A stretch of DNA of 64,000 bases, from assembly GCF_002079055.1 (NCBI RefSeq), contig NC_047499.1, forward strand, positions 806,001 to 870,000, given 5' to 3'. The notes below the pieces were generated by a model. It worked only from the letters and a program-made list of their open reading frames with translations. It made no database searches and was not told the origin of the DNA. A program made the position numbers and the translations under genes. This stretch comes from Saccharomyces paradoxus. Its lineage: Eukaryota > Ascomycota > Saccharomycetes > Saccharomycetales > Saccharomycetaceae. Below, in pieces: positions 39,226-48,478 of the stretch; position 1 is the first letter of the stretch; each line of letters starts with the position of its first letter.

Positions 39226-40986
39226 ATGACTACAACTAGTACTTCTGCTTCCCAGCTACAACAGCGCCTGCCGGAAGAAAAGCCTTGGCCGCAACTGAGT
39301 GGCGCCAACGAAGATGCTCAAACCTTCAAATGTAAATACGTAACCAACCACAACTCCTTGGGTGATGGGAATTTCAGTGTTGTGAAAGAATGTATGAACG
39401 TACACACAAAGGACTTGTATGCGATGAAGCTTATCAAGAAGCAGACTGTTAAGAACAAAATTCAACTTATCCAAAGAGAATTCGACCTATTGAGGTCAAT
39501 TAGCGAGAAAATCAGGGATATGGAAAAAAGAAATGAACATTCTTTGGACATTTTTGAAGGGCATCATCATATTTTACAACTTTTCGACTATTTTGAAACT
39601 GCAGACAACATTGTCCTGATCACTCAGCTGTGTCAAAAAGGAGACTTGTATGAGAAAATCGTTGAAAATCAATGTTTGGACCTCGAAACCCAAGTCACGT
39701 CGTACTGTGCTTGTTTGGTAAGTGTCCTCGAGTTTTTGCATTCACAAGGTGTTGTTCACAGAGACTTGAAAGCAGAAAATGTTTTATTCAGATTGAGGGT
39801 GAACGAAAACGAAAAAAACTTACAAGGTGAACACCATGGAGATTTTAAATACGATCTCTTGGCGCATGACTTAGTCCTCGCCGATTTTGGTCTTGCTGCT
39901 GAATATAACACGAGCAAGGTAAACTCGTTGAAGGAGTTTGTTGGAACCATCTCATATATCGCTCCAGAAATCGTCAAATGCAAAGGTGTCGGTGAAATGA
40001 CTCCTGATCAAGTTGACAAACTAGACAAATATGGCTGTCCGGTGGATATATGGGCCCTCGGTGTGCTGACATACTTCATGGCCTTCGGCTATACTCCCTT
40101 CGACTGTACTACGGACGACGAAACTTTAGAATGTATTTCGAAATGCGACTACTATGTCGACGAACAAATGATGCACGATCCTAAATACGAACAGTTTTGG
40201 AATTTTGTTCAATGCTGTTTTACTATTGACCCAGCCGTTAGGCGTTCTGCTAAGAATTTGAAACAGCATCCTTTTATCAGGGATTATTTTGCTACTTCAA
40301 ATTCTTTAAATACAAAGGACACGCCGAATTTCTCATTTAACCCGACAATAAGGAGAGTATCTTCTACAGCGTCCATGCACACCTTGAGGTCTCCTTCTAA
40401 ATCAAGAAAAACCACCACTCTGGCGTATTTGAACATGGATGGTGGATCTTCAGAAACTACTACTGCCTTCAGCAGCAAGATGGATTTACCTGACCTTTAC
40501 GTTGACAGAACCATTAATTCTCGTGAAAGATCATTGAATAGAATTCGAGACACTTTGAAGAAAACATTATCCATGACATCTCTAAAGCCCGCGGCCACAT
40601 TTGATTATCTCCATGCTAACAAAAATGGTACTTCTTTATCAACATCCAAATCAGGGCTCGTGAAAAAGAACTCCACATTCGTCTTGGACCCTAAGCCACC
40701 AAAGAATAGTCTGATGAACGGCTGTTTCAGCACTACTCCAGAATCGCGCTCAAATTTTAATACCCCTAAAACCTTATCCAGACAAGGCTCCTCTACTAGT
40801 GTAAAGAAATACGTCAACGAGGTAGACTTACTTTTAACACCACGCACGGCTTCGATGAGCAGCAATGATACCACAGCTATTAACGATAACGATATTACTA
40901 ACGATAAGAATTCTGCAAGAAAACACGCAGCCTCATTCCAGGTGAATGTTGATGATTCTGATGGTGATGAAACCATGCAGATATAA
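39226..40986 (+). CDS. TDA1: Tda1, Ser/Thr protein kinase
   Basis: A 586-residue kinase of the CAMK-like group. In S. cerevisiae Tda1 acts in glucose-starvation signalling, phosphorylating hexokinase Hxk2 and histone H3 Thr11. Kinase motifs are intact: the glycine loop LGDGNFSVV (45-53), Lys68 in AMKLI, catalytic HRDLKAEN with Asp180, DFG at 220-222 and APE at 246-248. The domain ends near residue 350 with the RRSAKNLKQHPFI motif. The C-terminal 230 residues are Ser/Thr-rich and probably disordered, with many RxxS-type sites. The length equals that of S. cerevisiae. ATG is at 39226. Confidence 0.96.
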   Translation: MTTTSTSASQLQQRLPEEKPWPQLSGANEDAQTFKCKYVTNHNSLGDGNFSVVKECMNVHTKDLYAMKLIKKQTVKNKIQLIQREFDLLRSISEKIRDMEKRNEHSLDIFEGHHHILQLFDYFETADNIVLITQLCQKGDLYEKIVENQCLDLETQVTSYCACLVSVLEFLHSQGVVHRDLKAENVLFRLRVNENEKNLQGEHHGDFKYDLLAHDLVLADFGLAAEYNTSKVNSLKEFVGTISYIAPEIVKCKGVGEMTPDQVDKLDKYGCPVDIWALGVLTYFMAFGYTPFDCTTDDETLECISKCDYYVDEQMMHDPKYEQFWNFVQCCFTIDPAVRRSAKNLKQHPFIRDYFATSNSLNTKDTPNFSFNPTIRRVSSTASMHTLRSPSKSRKTTTLAYLNMDGGSSETTTAFSSKMDLPDLYVDRTINSRERSLNRIRDTLKKTLSMTSLKPAATFDYLHANKNGTSLSTSKSGLVKKNSTFVLDPKPPKNSLMNGCFSTTPESRSNFNTPKTLSRQGSSTSVKKYVNEVDLLLTPRTASMSSNDTTAINDNDITNDKNSARKHAASFQVNVDDSDGDETMQI

Positions 40987-41370
40987 TGTTGAATGACAAT
41001 TTTATCTTTTTTTTTCTTACCTGGAACGATATTCCATTAATGAAATCTACGATTAATTATTCTTTTTTTCAAAAAATAAATACAACTGTAACATATATAA
41101 CTAATTAGGGGGGATCACAAGGAAAATAATAATTTTAAGAAAGAAAAAACAATATGTTACGCTTCCTGATTTACGTTTCACTATTTATGGTTCCTGTGTT
41201 ATGGTTTATTTTTTCGCGCATAGTATTACCCGTCGTGTTCTTTTCGGACATTGAAAAATTGTCCATCCAAACACTTAAGATGAGTTAAACCGTATTGGCA
41301 TTTGTCTTCTCCGTGTGATTGATTTACAGTCCAACTCAGTGATCATTTAGCTTACCCATCATCGCATAAA
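40987..41370 (+). promoter_or_regulatory. TDA1 3' flank and GOT1 upstream region
   Basis: A 384-base spacer between two plus-strand genes. A Reb1 core TTACCCG lies at 41226-41232, about 140 bases upstream of the GOT1 ATG, a typical promoter position. The first half is AT-rich and fits the TDA1 3' end. Confidence 0.55.
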
Positions 41371-41869
41371 ATGTGGCTAACAGAGGCTCAAAGTATGTTT
41401 TTAAAGTTTTGGATGCACGGTGCTTCTCCCAGGAACGTTAATTCCATTATCGCTAACTATTTACTTTTCACTAGAATTCGGTGTGGCTTTCACTTTCGGT
41501 GGTTTTCTCTTCTTTTTATTTGGTATATTCACTCTTTTTGATCGTGCCCTATTAGCTTTGGGCAATATTCTATTTTTAATTGGAGTATTTTTAATAATCG
41601 GTTCACAAAAGACTTATATTTTTTTTACCAGACCAAATAAAAGGCGCGGTTCACTATTCTTCCTAGTTGGTGCCTTCTTGATACTGTTAAAATGGACATT
41701 TTTAGGTTTTATAATTGAATCACTAGGTATTATAGGCCTCTTCGGTGATTTTTTTGGCGTCATCGTTCAATTTTTGAGGTCAATGCCCATAATTGGTCCC
41801 ATACTCTCTCACCCCGCAGTCGCTCCAATAGTAGATAAATTGGCCGGAGTGAGGGTTCTGCCAGTATAA
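41371..41869 (+). CDS. GOT1: Got1, Golgi/ER membrane traffic protein (two exons)
   Basis: A 138-residue membrane protein of ER-Golgi vesicles, functioning in Golgi transport redundantly with Sft2. Exon 1 is 41371-41392 (MWLTEAQ plus one base) and exon 2 is 41475-41869. The 82-base intron has a GTATGT donor and a CAC-TAG acceptor. Joining the exons gives [17 protein letters not shown] and so on, the known yeast protein at its usual length. Four hydrophobic segments are visible: [60 protein letters not shown] and the [15 protein letters not shown] region, with RPNKRRGS between the second and third. Without splicing, the frame seems to begin inside the intron at 41420. Confidence 0.96.
41393..41474 (+). 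other. Spliceosomal intron of GOT1
   Basis: The donor is the yeast-consensus GTATGT at 41393-41398. The likely branch site is CGCTAAC at 41451-41457, which differs from the strict TACTAAC at its first two positions. The branch A at 41456 is 18 bases from the TAG acceptor at 41472-41474, within the normal range. A pyrimidine-rich stretch (TTTACTTTTCAC) lies between them. Confidence 0.93.
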
Positions 41870-41976
41870 TGGTGCATTTTTGTGTATGCATATCGTAGAT
41901 AGATTTTTTCGAACTTTCTATAGGTATAAACTAAAAAAATAATAATATTTACAGGATTAACACTTTCCTCACAAAT

Positions 41977-43371
41977 CTATGATATTGACTCGACAAAATC
42001 TAATACAGTCGAATCATCGCCATATTGGCCTACTATCTGTAAAGCAATTGGGGTCTTCTCCCTCAAAGGCATTGATAGACTTGGTAGTCCAGCTAATGAC
42101 ATGGGGACTGTAAAGACATCGTTTATATACGAGTTAGCCGGAGATTTCGTTTCCTCTTCTTCGAACTCCTTTATGGATTCAGGAAGCTTGGATGATGTGG
42201 GTACTAGCAGTATATCTAGACCCTCCGGATTTCCCTTAGAATTAGTTAAAACATTTGGAAATCTGAAAATCCTGTCAAATTCATCAATTAAATTTACTCG
42301 TAGCTTTTCAGCCTTAATAAAATTATTCTTAAATGCATCTGAACAAAGATTATAATTGCCTAAAATGATTCTATTTTTAACTTCCGTTCCAAATTTGAAC
42401 CTAGTAGGAGCAAATAAAATACCGTCTTTTATATCGAGTTCTGAATCTCTATATCCATATCTGATACCATCATATCTTGATAAATTGGAGGCTGCTTCAG
42501 CGGGCGATAGCGTATAATAAATCGGTAAACTGTTTTTCACCGACGGAATGGATACAGGATATATTTCATGCCCCAAATTGACCAGCTTCTCTAGTAAAGA
42601 AAAGTACAATTTGGGGAATTCACTGGGCATACTTTCGTGGTTGAATTCCTTCACAATTCCTATCTTCAAAGGGCTCTTCGCCTTTTTATTTTTTTCTATC
42701 AATTCACGCAGTTCCACACTTAATGAAGTGGGATCTTTCTTATCATATTTATCGAGCGTGTGAAATACTTTTCGTAAGACGTTTATCTTTTTGCTTAGAA
42801 TTCCAACAGTGTCTAAAGATTGAGAATATGCTATTACACCAAATCTTGACAACCGTCCATAGGACGGCTTGAAACCAAAAACAGATCCGTAGCATGCAGG
42901 CAGTCTAACGGAGCCACCAGTGTCTGTACCCAGGGCAAAATCTACTAGATCGCAAGCAACGCTCGCAGCGGCTCCAGAAGACGAACCACCCATAATTTTC
43001 TTGTCTTCATGAGGGTATAGCGGATTGATTACAGGCCCTATTATAGAATGTATTCCTCCCGACCCCATTCCAAATTCATCTAAATTTGTTTTGCCTAAGA
43101 TGTGCACTCCTGCCTGTATTAGTAATTTTACTACTGTTGCATCGAAGGGTGATTTGAAATTCTCAAGTATATGTGAGGCACATGTGGTTGGGAGATCTTT
43201 TGTAACTATATTGTCCTTGATACTGGCAACGTAGTTTGTCAACGTTTCTTTTGTCCCTTCCTTATTTGTGATTAAATAAGGAGATGGATTAATGCTGGTG
43301 AAAATATTATATTTTGATTGTAAACTGGTTAATCTTTCAATCGATTCTTTTAAGGAGCGTTTCAGAGACAT
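41977..43371 (-). CDS. HER2: Her2, GatA subunit of the mitochondrial glutamyl-tRNA(Gln) amidotransferase
   Basis: A 464-residue amidase-signature enzyme. With Pet112 (GatB) and Gtf1 (GatF) it converts Glu-tRNA(Gln) to Gln-tRNA(Gln) in mitochondria. The Lys-Ser-Ser triad is visible: Lys52 in VASIKDNI, the cis-Ser in [10 protein letters not shown] (residues 127-136) and the nucleophile Ser154 in [12 protein letters not shown]. These sit within the amidase signature. The C-terminal [14 protein letters not shown] segment is also typical. The length matches S. cerevisiae. ATG is at 43369-43371. It is divergent from JNM1. Confidence 0.96.
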   Translation of the reverse strand: MSLKRSLKESIERLTSLQSKYNIFTSINPSPYLITNKEGTKETLTNYVASIKDNIVTKDLPTTCASHILENFKSPFDATVVKLLIQAGVHILGKTNLDEFGMGSGGIHSIIGPVINPLYPHEDKKIMGGSSSGAAASVACDLVDFALGTDTGGSVRLPACYGSVFGFKPSYGRLSRFGVIAYSQSLDTVGILSKKINVLRKVFHTLDKYDKKDPTSLSVELRELIEKNKKAKSPLKIGIVKEFNHESMPSEFPKLYFSLLEKLVNLGHEIYPVSIPSVKNSLPIYYTLSPAEAASNLSRYDGIRYGYRDSELDIKDGILFAPTRFKFGTEVKNRIILGNYNLCSDAFKNNFIKAEKLRVNLIDEFDRIFRFPNVLTNSKGNPEGLDILLVPTSSKLPESIKEFEEEETKSPANSYINDVFTVPMSLAGLPSLSMPLREKTPIALQIVGQYGDDSTVLDFVESIS

Positions 43372-43539
43372 TGTTGCATGTTCAGAGTTAGGTGCTCCAG
43401 TTGAAGGTACTGCCCTTCCAGCAAAAGTAATAGTTTCTACAATATAGATGCACTATTACTTTTTTGGGAGCCAATACGTTCTGAAAAAAAAAAAAAAGAT
43501 AGGTCATGAACCTAAGAAAGGCAAAGAATCGACTGGTTG

Positions 43540-44661
43540 ATGAACGTCATAGACTTAAGTGATCCAGCCACTAATGTGGATTATGATAGCTTAATTGGTA
43601 TTAATGATGGGGAATCTCAAGAAATTTTTGAAAATGAAGTGAAGGAGGATGAACAACAGGAAGAGGGGGAAGAAGCATCTTCAAAAAAAGATGGACTCAT
43701 CGTTGAACCAAGACGTGACGTTGAAAGTTTGAGAAGAGCCATTCGGGATCAGTTACTCTTTAAGGTGTATAGGCAAAGCCAATTGGATTCTGCAGATGCG
43801 AGAAAGGTGACTAGCGATGAAGACGATGAAAGTCGTCAACAAAAACTAGAAAGAATAAGACAAGAGTTGGAGGAGTTGAGGACAGAAGATTCAACACCTG
43901 AAATGCAAACCGATATTAAGGAATTATGCCAACTTCAATCAAAGTTGGCGACAGAGTCGTCCAATAGATTCGCCAGTTTGAGAAAGGAGCTTATCGAAAA
44001 ATATGAAGGCCAAGATACCGTGATATTGCCTAACATAAATCTTGATACGACCACTATCAAAAGGTTACAAAGGTTAGATCAGAAAATGTCCGAGATGGAA
44101 AGTTATGTTGGTAATCCAGAAGCTTTAGAAGCTGAAGAAGATAGGAAATCAGTTTATAGTAAAGTCAATGAACTATATAGAAGCATTCAACTTTTACAAG
44201 GCGATGATAAGGAGAAAGGAAAACTGCAGAAGTTCCGGGATAGACTCGTGGACCTGAATGAAGAATTTGAAAATTCTTTGTTAGGTAAGAAAATTCAACA
44301 AGACCCAAGATTAAAAGACGAAACCATGAGCAAAGTTATTAAGCCGGAAAACAAAATAAACGAAATAAATATTATGTATTCAATGTTCAAGGAATACCAA
44401 GATTTGCTGCCATTGTTAGCGGAGAGAATGAAAAGTCTCAATAAAATGAACAATAGGGTGGTGGAAGTGTACGAAACCACGAAAGGGCTGGATTCGCAAA
44501 TAACCAGCATCCAAGAACAAGAAAAATTATGGCTGAAGGCTTTAAATGAGTTGGATAAAAAATTCGATGAGCAAGAGGTAAAAATTCGCCAAAACATGGA
44601 GCAGATCAGGCGCAAAATCGATACCCTCGAAGACAAAGCTCTACAAAGGGATAGCAAATAA
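43540..44661 (+). CDS. JNM1: Jnm1, dynactin p50/dynamitin
   Basis: A 373-residue subunit of yeast dynactin, needed for dynein-driven spindle positioning into the bud. The protein is acidic at the N terminus (DGESQEIFENEVKEDEQQEEGEE) and then almost wholly coiled-coil, with long charged heptad stretches such as QQKLERIRQELEELRTED and KFDEQEVKIRQNMEQIRRKIDTLEDKA. It has no catalytic motif. I chose the ATG at 43540 (MNVIDLSDPATN), which gives the known length; one codon upstream is TTG. It shares its pathway with DYN3, 6 kb away. Confidence 0.95.
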   Translation: MNVIDLSDPATNVDYDSLIGINDGESQEIFENEVKEDEQQEEGEEASSKKDGLIVEPRRDVESLRRAIRDQLLFKVYRQSQLDSADARKVTSDEDDESRQQKLERIRQELEELRTEDSTPEMQTDIKELCQLQSKLATESSNRFASLRKELIEKYEGQDTVILPNINLDTTTIKRLQRLDQKMSEMESYVGNPEALEAEEDRKSVYSKVNELYRSIQLLQGDDKEKGKLQKFRDRLVDLNEEFENSLLGKKIQQDPRLKDETMSKVIKPENKINEINIMYSMFKEYQDLLPLLAERMKSLNKMNNRVVEVYETTKGLDSQITSIQEQEKLWLKALNELDKKFDEQEVKIRQNMEQIRRKIDTLEDKALQRDSK

Positions 44662-44754
44662 AAGAGGGAGAGATAATTTTATAAAACCAAGTTAATTTTA
44701 TTGTTCTTTTTTTTTGTCTCCATCTGACAAAAAAAAGTGAACAATATGTGTGTA

Positions 44755-44775
44755 TATATAATAATAATAATAATA
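44755..44775. repeat. Short TA/TAA microsatellite
   Basis: A TATATA run passes into about five ATA/TAA units between the JNM1 and YMR295C stops. It lies in the shared 3' flank and could serve as a polyadenylation efficiency element for either gene. Confidence 0.7.
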
Positions 44776-44851
44776 TGAAATATCCAAAAATACGAGCGGA
44801 AAACAGAAATTATCATAAAAGGAAAAATAAAGTCTAAAGGGTATCGGGTGT

Positions 44852-45445
44852 TTATTTCTTCTTCATTCTACCAAACAATCCCTTCTTCTTCTTCTTTTGC
44901 TTTTCCTCAGTCTGTACGTGTTGTTGTGGTTGATACACCGCCTGCTCACCATACATTTGACTGGAAGCACCTCCTACTTGTTGCGGCATACCGTTGGCGT
45001 CGTAAGTCACAGCAGCACCAAACATAGGAAAATCAGGTCTTACGCGAAACCCATAAGTTGGGGTCTCCAACTGTTGGGCCCAGACCGGGTCTCCGGAAAC
45101 GGCATACTCGAAACTTCTTATGGTGTCCAAAGGTCTTTCATCTCTTGCCCTAGTTGGATTCGATATGTCAGCCTGTGTGATCGGTTGACCGAAAACATCA
45201 CATAGAACATGACCTTCTTCGTTGGAAAAATAAGATTGTCTATTCATATTGTCGTGAAAAGTATCAGCAGCTTGTTCAAAAGGCTGGGCTTCCTGCACGG
45301 CATCTAGAATAGGATCAGCAACAGAAGCAGTACGCATCTTTAATCTTGCTTTATCATCTTCAGAAATCTTGACATCTGAGGCACGGTTCCCTCCTTCATG
45401 ATCACTTGTGTTACTAATACCGGATTTTTTTCTAAAATGCATCAT
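44852..45445 (-). CDS. Uncharacterised cell-periphery protein (YMR295C homologue)
   Basis: A 197-residue protein of unknown biochemical function, syntenic with YMR295C and equal to it in length. I recall the S. cerevisiae protein as located at the cell periphery and bud, with YGR273C as paralogue. The sequence is hydrophilic with no membrane segment or enzymatic motif. It has a well-formed central region (HVLCDVFGQPITQADISNPTRARDERPLDTIRSFEYAVSG, described in part only) and a Gln-rich linker. The tail is strongly basic (EKQKKKKKGLFGRMKKK), which could bind acidic membrane lipids. ATG is at 45443-45445; Met2 is an alternative start. Confidence 0.93.
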   Translation of the reverse strand: MMHFRKKSGISNTSDHEGGNRASDVKISEDDKARLKMRTASVADPILDAVQEAQPFEQAADTFHDNMNRQSYFSNEEGHVLCDVFGQPITQADISNPTRARDERPLDTIRSFEYAVSGDPVWAQQLETPTYGFRVRPDFPMFGAAVTYDANGMPQQVGGASSQMYGEQAVYQPQQHVQTEEKQKKKKKGLFGRMKKK

Positions 45446-45769
45446 ATTGCCTTAGTGTGTTGTTTACCTTAGTTTGGTGTTTGCTGTGGTTCTTGTGCTA
45501 GTTCTCTGCCTGGTGAAACTGGAAAATGCTCAAGAAAGCGTACCACGAAACCACTCCTTTCTTTTCTATTAATAAATAAACAAATAAATAATACAGGTTG
45601 CTTTGCCTCGATGGTAAGAAAAAAAGAAAATTTCGGATCCGAAAATTTTAGCGCATACTTTGGGCGCCGTGCACCACGTTAATTTGGCACAGAGATGGTG
45701 TTACGATTATTGGTATTATTGTATAAATATTTATATATATGTGGGTGTGCATATATGGTTTTCTATTTT
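45446..45769 (-). promoter_or_regulatory. YMR295C upstream region and LCB1 3' flank
   Basis: A 324-base spacer between two minus-strand genes. A TATATATATG stretch near 45732 lies close to the LCB1 stop and fits its polyadenylation region. The YMR295C-proximal half has an AT-rich AATAAATAAACAAATAAATAATA run at about 45570-45593 but no motif I can name. Confidence 0.45.
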
Positions 45770-47446
45770 TTATTTATTAGATTCTTGGCAACAGGCAAGG
45801 ATGGACTGCTTGACACTTTCGCAAGCATTTTTGAGTTCCTCGGAGGACATGGCGGCGTTACAGCTGATTTTCAAGCTAGGGACGATTGGTAGTGTCTCCT
45901 GTTTCAGAACAATAGTATTTCTTGTGATGAGTACGTTATAGTTAATAAGAGCATGATCAACTATGGATTGCAAGAATTTTTCCTCTTCTTCGTATGGTTC
46001 AATGTATTTGTTTGTCTGGGATTTCTTTTGCATAGCTGACATGGTTTCGAATAGTTGTTCGCAGGTGTATCCGAACTTGCGAGACCTATATGCTGGAGTT
46101 AGTTGGAAATGGAGGACAGCAGATACTGGAGAGGATGTGACAACGATATATGAACGCAAGGAGTCGTCTGATGCAAAGGATTCATGCAAAGATTTCGATA
46201 GTTTCTGCAGCGACTGCACGGCGTCGTTGTTCGAGTCCATCAATTTTAAGACTTTGGAGACGGATGTGACGGTGTATGCGGGCAAACAGGCAGAAAAACA
46301 ATAAGCGTTGGAACCAATACGCTGGTGCAAACACATAACACTGTCACCCAGCACAAACCCACCAGTAGAACCCAATGCTGTGGCCATGGATCCGACAGTA
46401 ATGTCGATGGCAGTGGCGCGATCCATGTTGAAGTGTTCTGATAACCCACGGCCCGTAGCACCAAGAACACCAATGGAGAATGTTTCGTCAACGAACAGTC
46501 TGAACTTGTACTTGTTCTTTAACTTGGTCAATTCAGGTAATGGAGCCAAATCACCTGAGTTATGGAAAATACCTTCAGTGACAATAAATTTCCTTGGAAT
46601 GGCAGGCAATTTCTCAAGCTTCTCCTGCTCGGTCAGCTCGTTTAGCAAGCATTCTAGCGAATTCATATCGTTATGGTTGAAGTAGTAAACTGTGGATCTG
46701 CTTAGTTGCAAAGCATTCTGCACTGATAGCGATACTTGGTCATCTGCCACGATAACATCACCACGCTTGGTGAACGCAGGTAGAACAGAGGGAGCGGCAC
46801 AAAAGTCTTGCCCGTACAGAACAGCACCTTGAGTGCCAAAGAACTGCGCTAGATCGTATTCCAACGTGTAATGGACGTCTTGGTTACCGTAGAAACCAGC
46901 AGGCCCGCAAGCGCCCACACCGTAATTCTTGATGGTGGTCTTGACCACCTCTTTCACAGGCTCTGTAGCAGACAATTGCAAAAAGTTGTTCGAGGCCAAG
47001 TTGAAAACGTCGGTATACTTCTCCTTCAGCTTGTTTCTGGTAATAGTGATATGGTTCTGGATGGGCATTTCCATCGTGACGGGTGTCTTGGCCACCCTCC
47101 ACGATTGCTCATCGGTGGCAGAAGGGTCGACTAGCGGCTCGGGTTCCCAGTCCTCAATTAGCGCGTCGATTTCCTGGGGCGATAGGTTGGGCTTCTGTGC
47201 TTGAAGACTCTTTTTCTGTTGTGGCTTGGACAAATAGTAGATGATCCCGTACAAGATAAGCCCTATCTCGACCGTGGTCCTGTATGGATCGTCGTGATGC
47301 GATTTCTTGATGTACGAAACGATGAATTGGCCTCCCGGGATCTGAATCAACACCAGATTGAAGTAGTACCATAGGTACGATGAGGTGGTAACGATGAACG
47401 CCGGGATCGGTATCGATTTGGGTAAAACCTCTGGAATGTGTGCCAT
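45770..47446 (-). CDS. LCB1: Lcb1, serine palmitoyltransferase subunit 1
   Basis: A 558-residue ER-membrane protein of the alpha-oxoamine synthase family (PLP fold type I). With Lcb2 it condenses serine and palmitoyl-CoA to 3-ketosphinganine, the committed step of sphingolipid synthesis. A membrane segment lies near residues 57-73 (TVEIGLILYGIIYYLS), and a weaker hydrophobic stretch precedes it. Cys180 in YGVGACGPAGFYG corresponds to the human SPTLC1 residue changed in hereditary sensory neuropathy. As expected for Lcb1, the PLP-binding Lys of Lcb2 is absent: the region GSMATALGSTGGFVLG lacks it. The N terminus, where Orm proteins act, is present. ATG is at 47444-47446. LIP1, which encodes another subunit, is 3 kb away. 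Confidence 0.97.
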   Translation of the reverse strand: MAHIPEVLPKSIPIPAFIVTTSSYLWYYFNLVLIQIPGGQFIVSYIKKSHHDDPYRTTVEIGLILYGIIYYLSKPQQKKSLQAQKPNLSPQEIDALIEDWEPEPLVDPSATDEQSWRVAKTPVTMEMPIQNHITITRNKLKEKYTDVFNLASNNFLQLSATEPVKEVVKTTIKNYGVGACGPAGFYGNQDVHYTLEYDLAQFFGTQGAVLYGQDFCAAPSVLPAFTKRGDVIVADDQVSLSVQNALQLSRSTVYYFNHNDMNSLECLLNELTEQEKLEKLPAIPRKFIVTEGIFHNSGDLAPLPELTKLKNKYKFRLFVDETFSIGVLGATGRGLSEHFNMDRATAIDITVGSMATALGSTGGFVLGDSVMCLHQRIGSNAYCFSACLPAYTVTSVSKVLKLMDSNNDAVQSLQKLSKSLHESFASDDSLRSYIVVTSSPVSAVLHFQLTPAYRSRKFGYTCEQLFETMSAMQKKSQTNKYIEPYEEEEKFLQSIVDHALINYNVLITRNTIVLKQETLPIVPSLKISCNAAMSSEELKNACESVKQSILACCQESNK

Positions 47447-48478
47447 TGCGTGTTTTTTTAAGTGAGAAGGAAGAAAAAAAGGATAAATAACCCTACACGA
47501 GCAAAATGTGTGTATTGGAGGCCAGGCAGAAAGTTAGAGCGCTCTTATACTATGCTACTCGATGATTTGAAAAGATTTTTTTTGTTTTTCCTTTTCTTTT
47601 TCTTACGTACTATATTTTCTCAATCTTATTTTCGTTCACTACTGTTAACAGCACCAACATGCCCCTATAAAAAAGAATGAGTGAAAAATTTGTTAGCAGA
47701 AAAGCAAGAAGGAAAGAAGAAAAAAGAGAAACCATGTAAGGAATTATGGCGCCTCAAAAAAAAAACGCGAAGTTGACTTCCCGTGTAAGATGATCCATAT
47801 ATTAGGTCTTCTACTCCAGTTCTTTTAGGTGTGCGCCCTTTCTTTGAAAGTAGCAATTAGGGTTAGACATTTCCCTCGTATAAAGGTATGTAGTTTCATA
47901 CGGTATGAGTGGCGGTTATTCTCCCGTTTTTTTCCCTTTTTTTATGGGTTCACTGCAATAATACATATTGACTCTAATACTAGTAGCCACATTGACAAGG
48001 AAGTATGTGATATTCTAGAGTCCGTACGATGGAAGTATCAATGGAAGGAATCGGTGCAATGAACTTTAAGTACAATTGTAGAAGGTGAACTTTTGCTTCT
48101 TGAAACTTGTACTTATGATTGTGTCTCCCCTGAAGTGGAGCAGCAGTTTATGGCCTTTTTGCGCCGCTTCTGTGTATTATTCTCTTGTCTAACCATGGCG
48201 ACGTTAGCCGTCCTGTACACTGGACCAGCAACATTCGTTTGTTATCTTCTTAGTGCTTGCTTTCAGTGACTTTATTTATCATTGAGGCAGGGGCTATATC
48301 ACCCGCGGGGTCTCAAAGAAGGGGCCCACTAATAAAAGCAAGAGATAAGAATTGCAGCAAAAAAGCTCCGAAACAATTCTTTTCCTCTTCCCTTTCAGCT
48401 TAAACAAGACAAGAGAGAGAGAGAGAATACTCACTAGAGATTGTTTCTTTCGTACTCAACATAAAGCATACATACGCT
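47447..48478. promoter_or_regulatory. Divergent LCB1/PRC1 intergenic region
   Basis: A 1032-base spacer. Stress-response elements (STRE, CCCCT/AGGGG) occur at 48127-48131, 48289-48293 and 48320-48324, 150-350 bases upstream of PRC1, which is stress-induced in S. cerevisiae. A telomere-like TTAGGGTTAG lies at 47858-47867. A pure AG run at 48412-48426 falls in the probable PRC1 5' leader. The small open frames at 47462-47680 and 47829-48062 are not convincing. Confidence 0.55.
47858..47867 (+). promoter_or_regulatory. Putative Tbf1 site (TTAGGGTTAG)
   Basis: The decamer TTAGGGTTAG contains TTAGGGT, the reverse of the Tbf1 consensus RCCCTAA. Tbf1 binds snoRNA and some protein-gene promoters as a general regulatory factor. 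The site is about 410 bases upstream of LCB1 and about 610 upstream of PRC1. Confidence 0.5.

Noticed and set aside
47829-48062. 77-codon open frame between LCB1 and PRC1
   Set aside because: It starts with GTG, lacks a recognisable domain and covers the Tbf1-like site.
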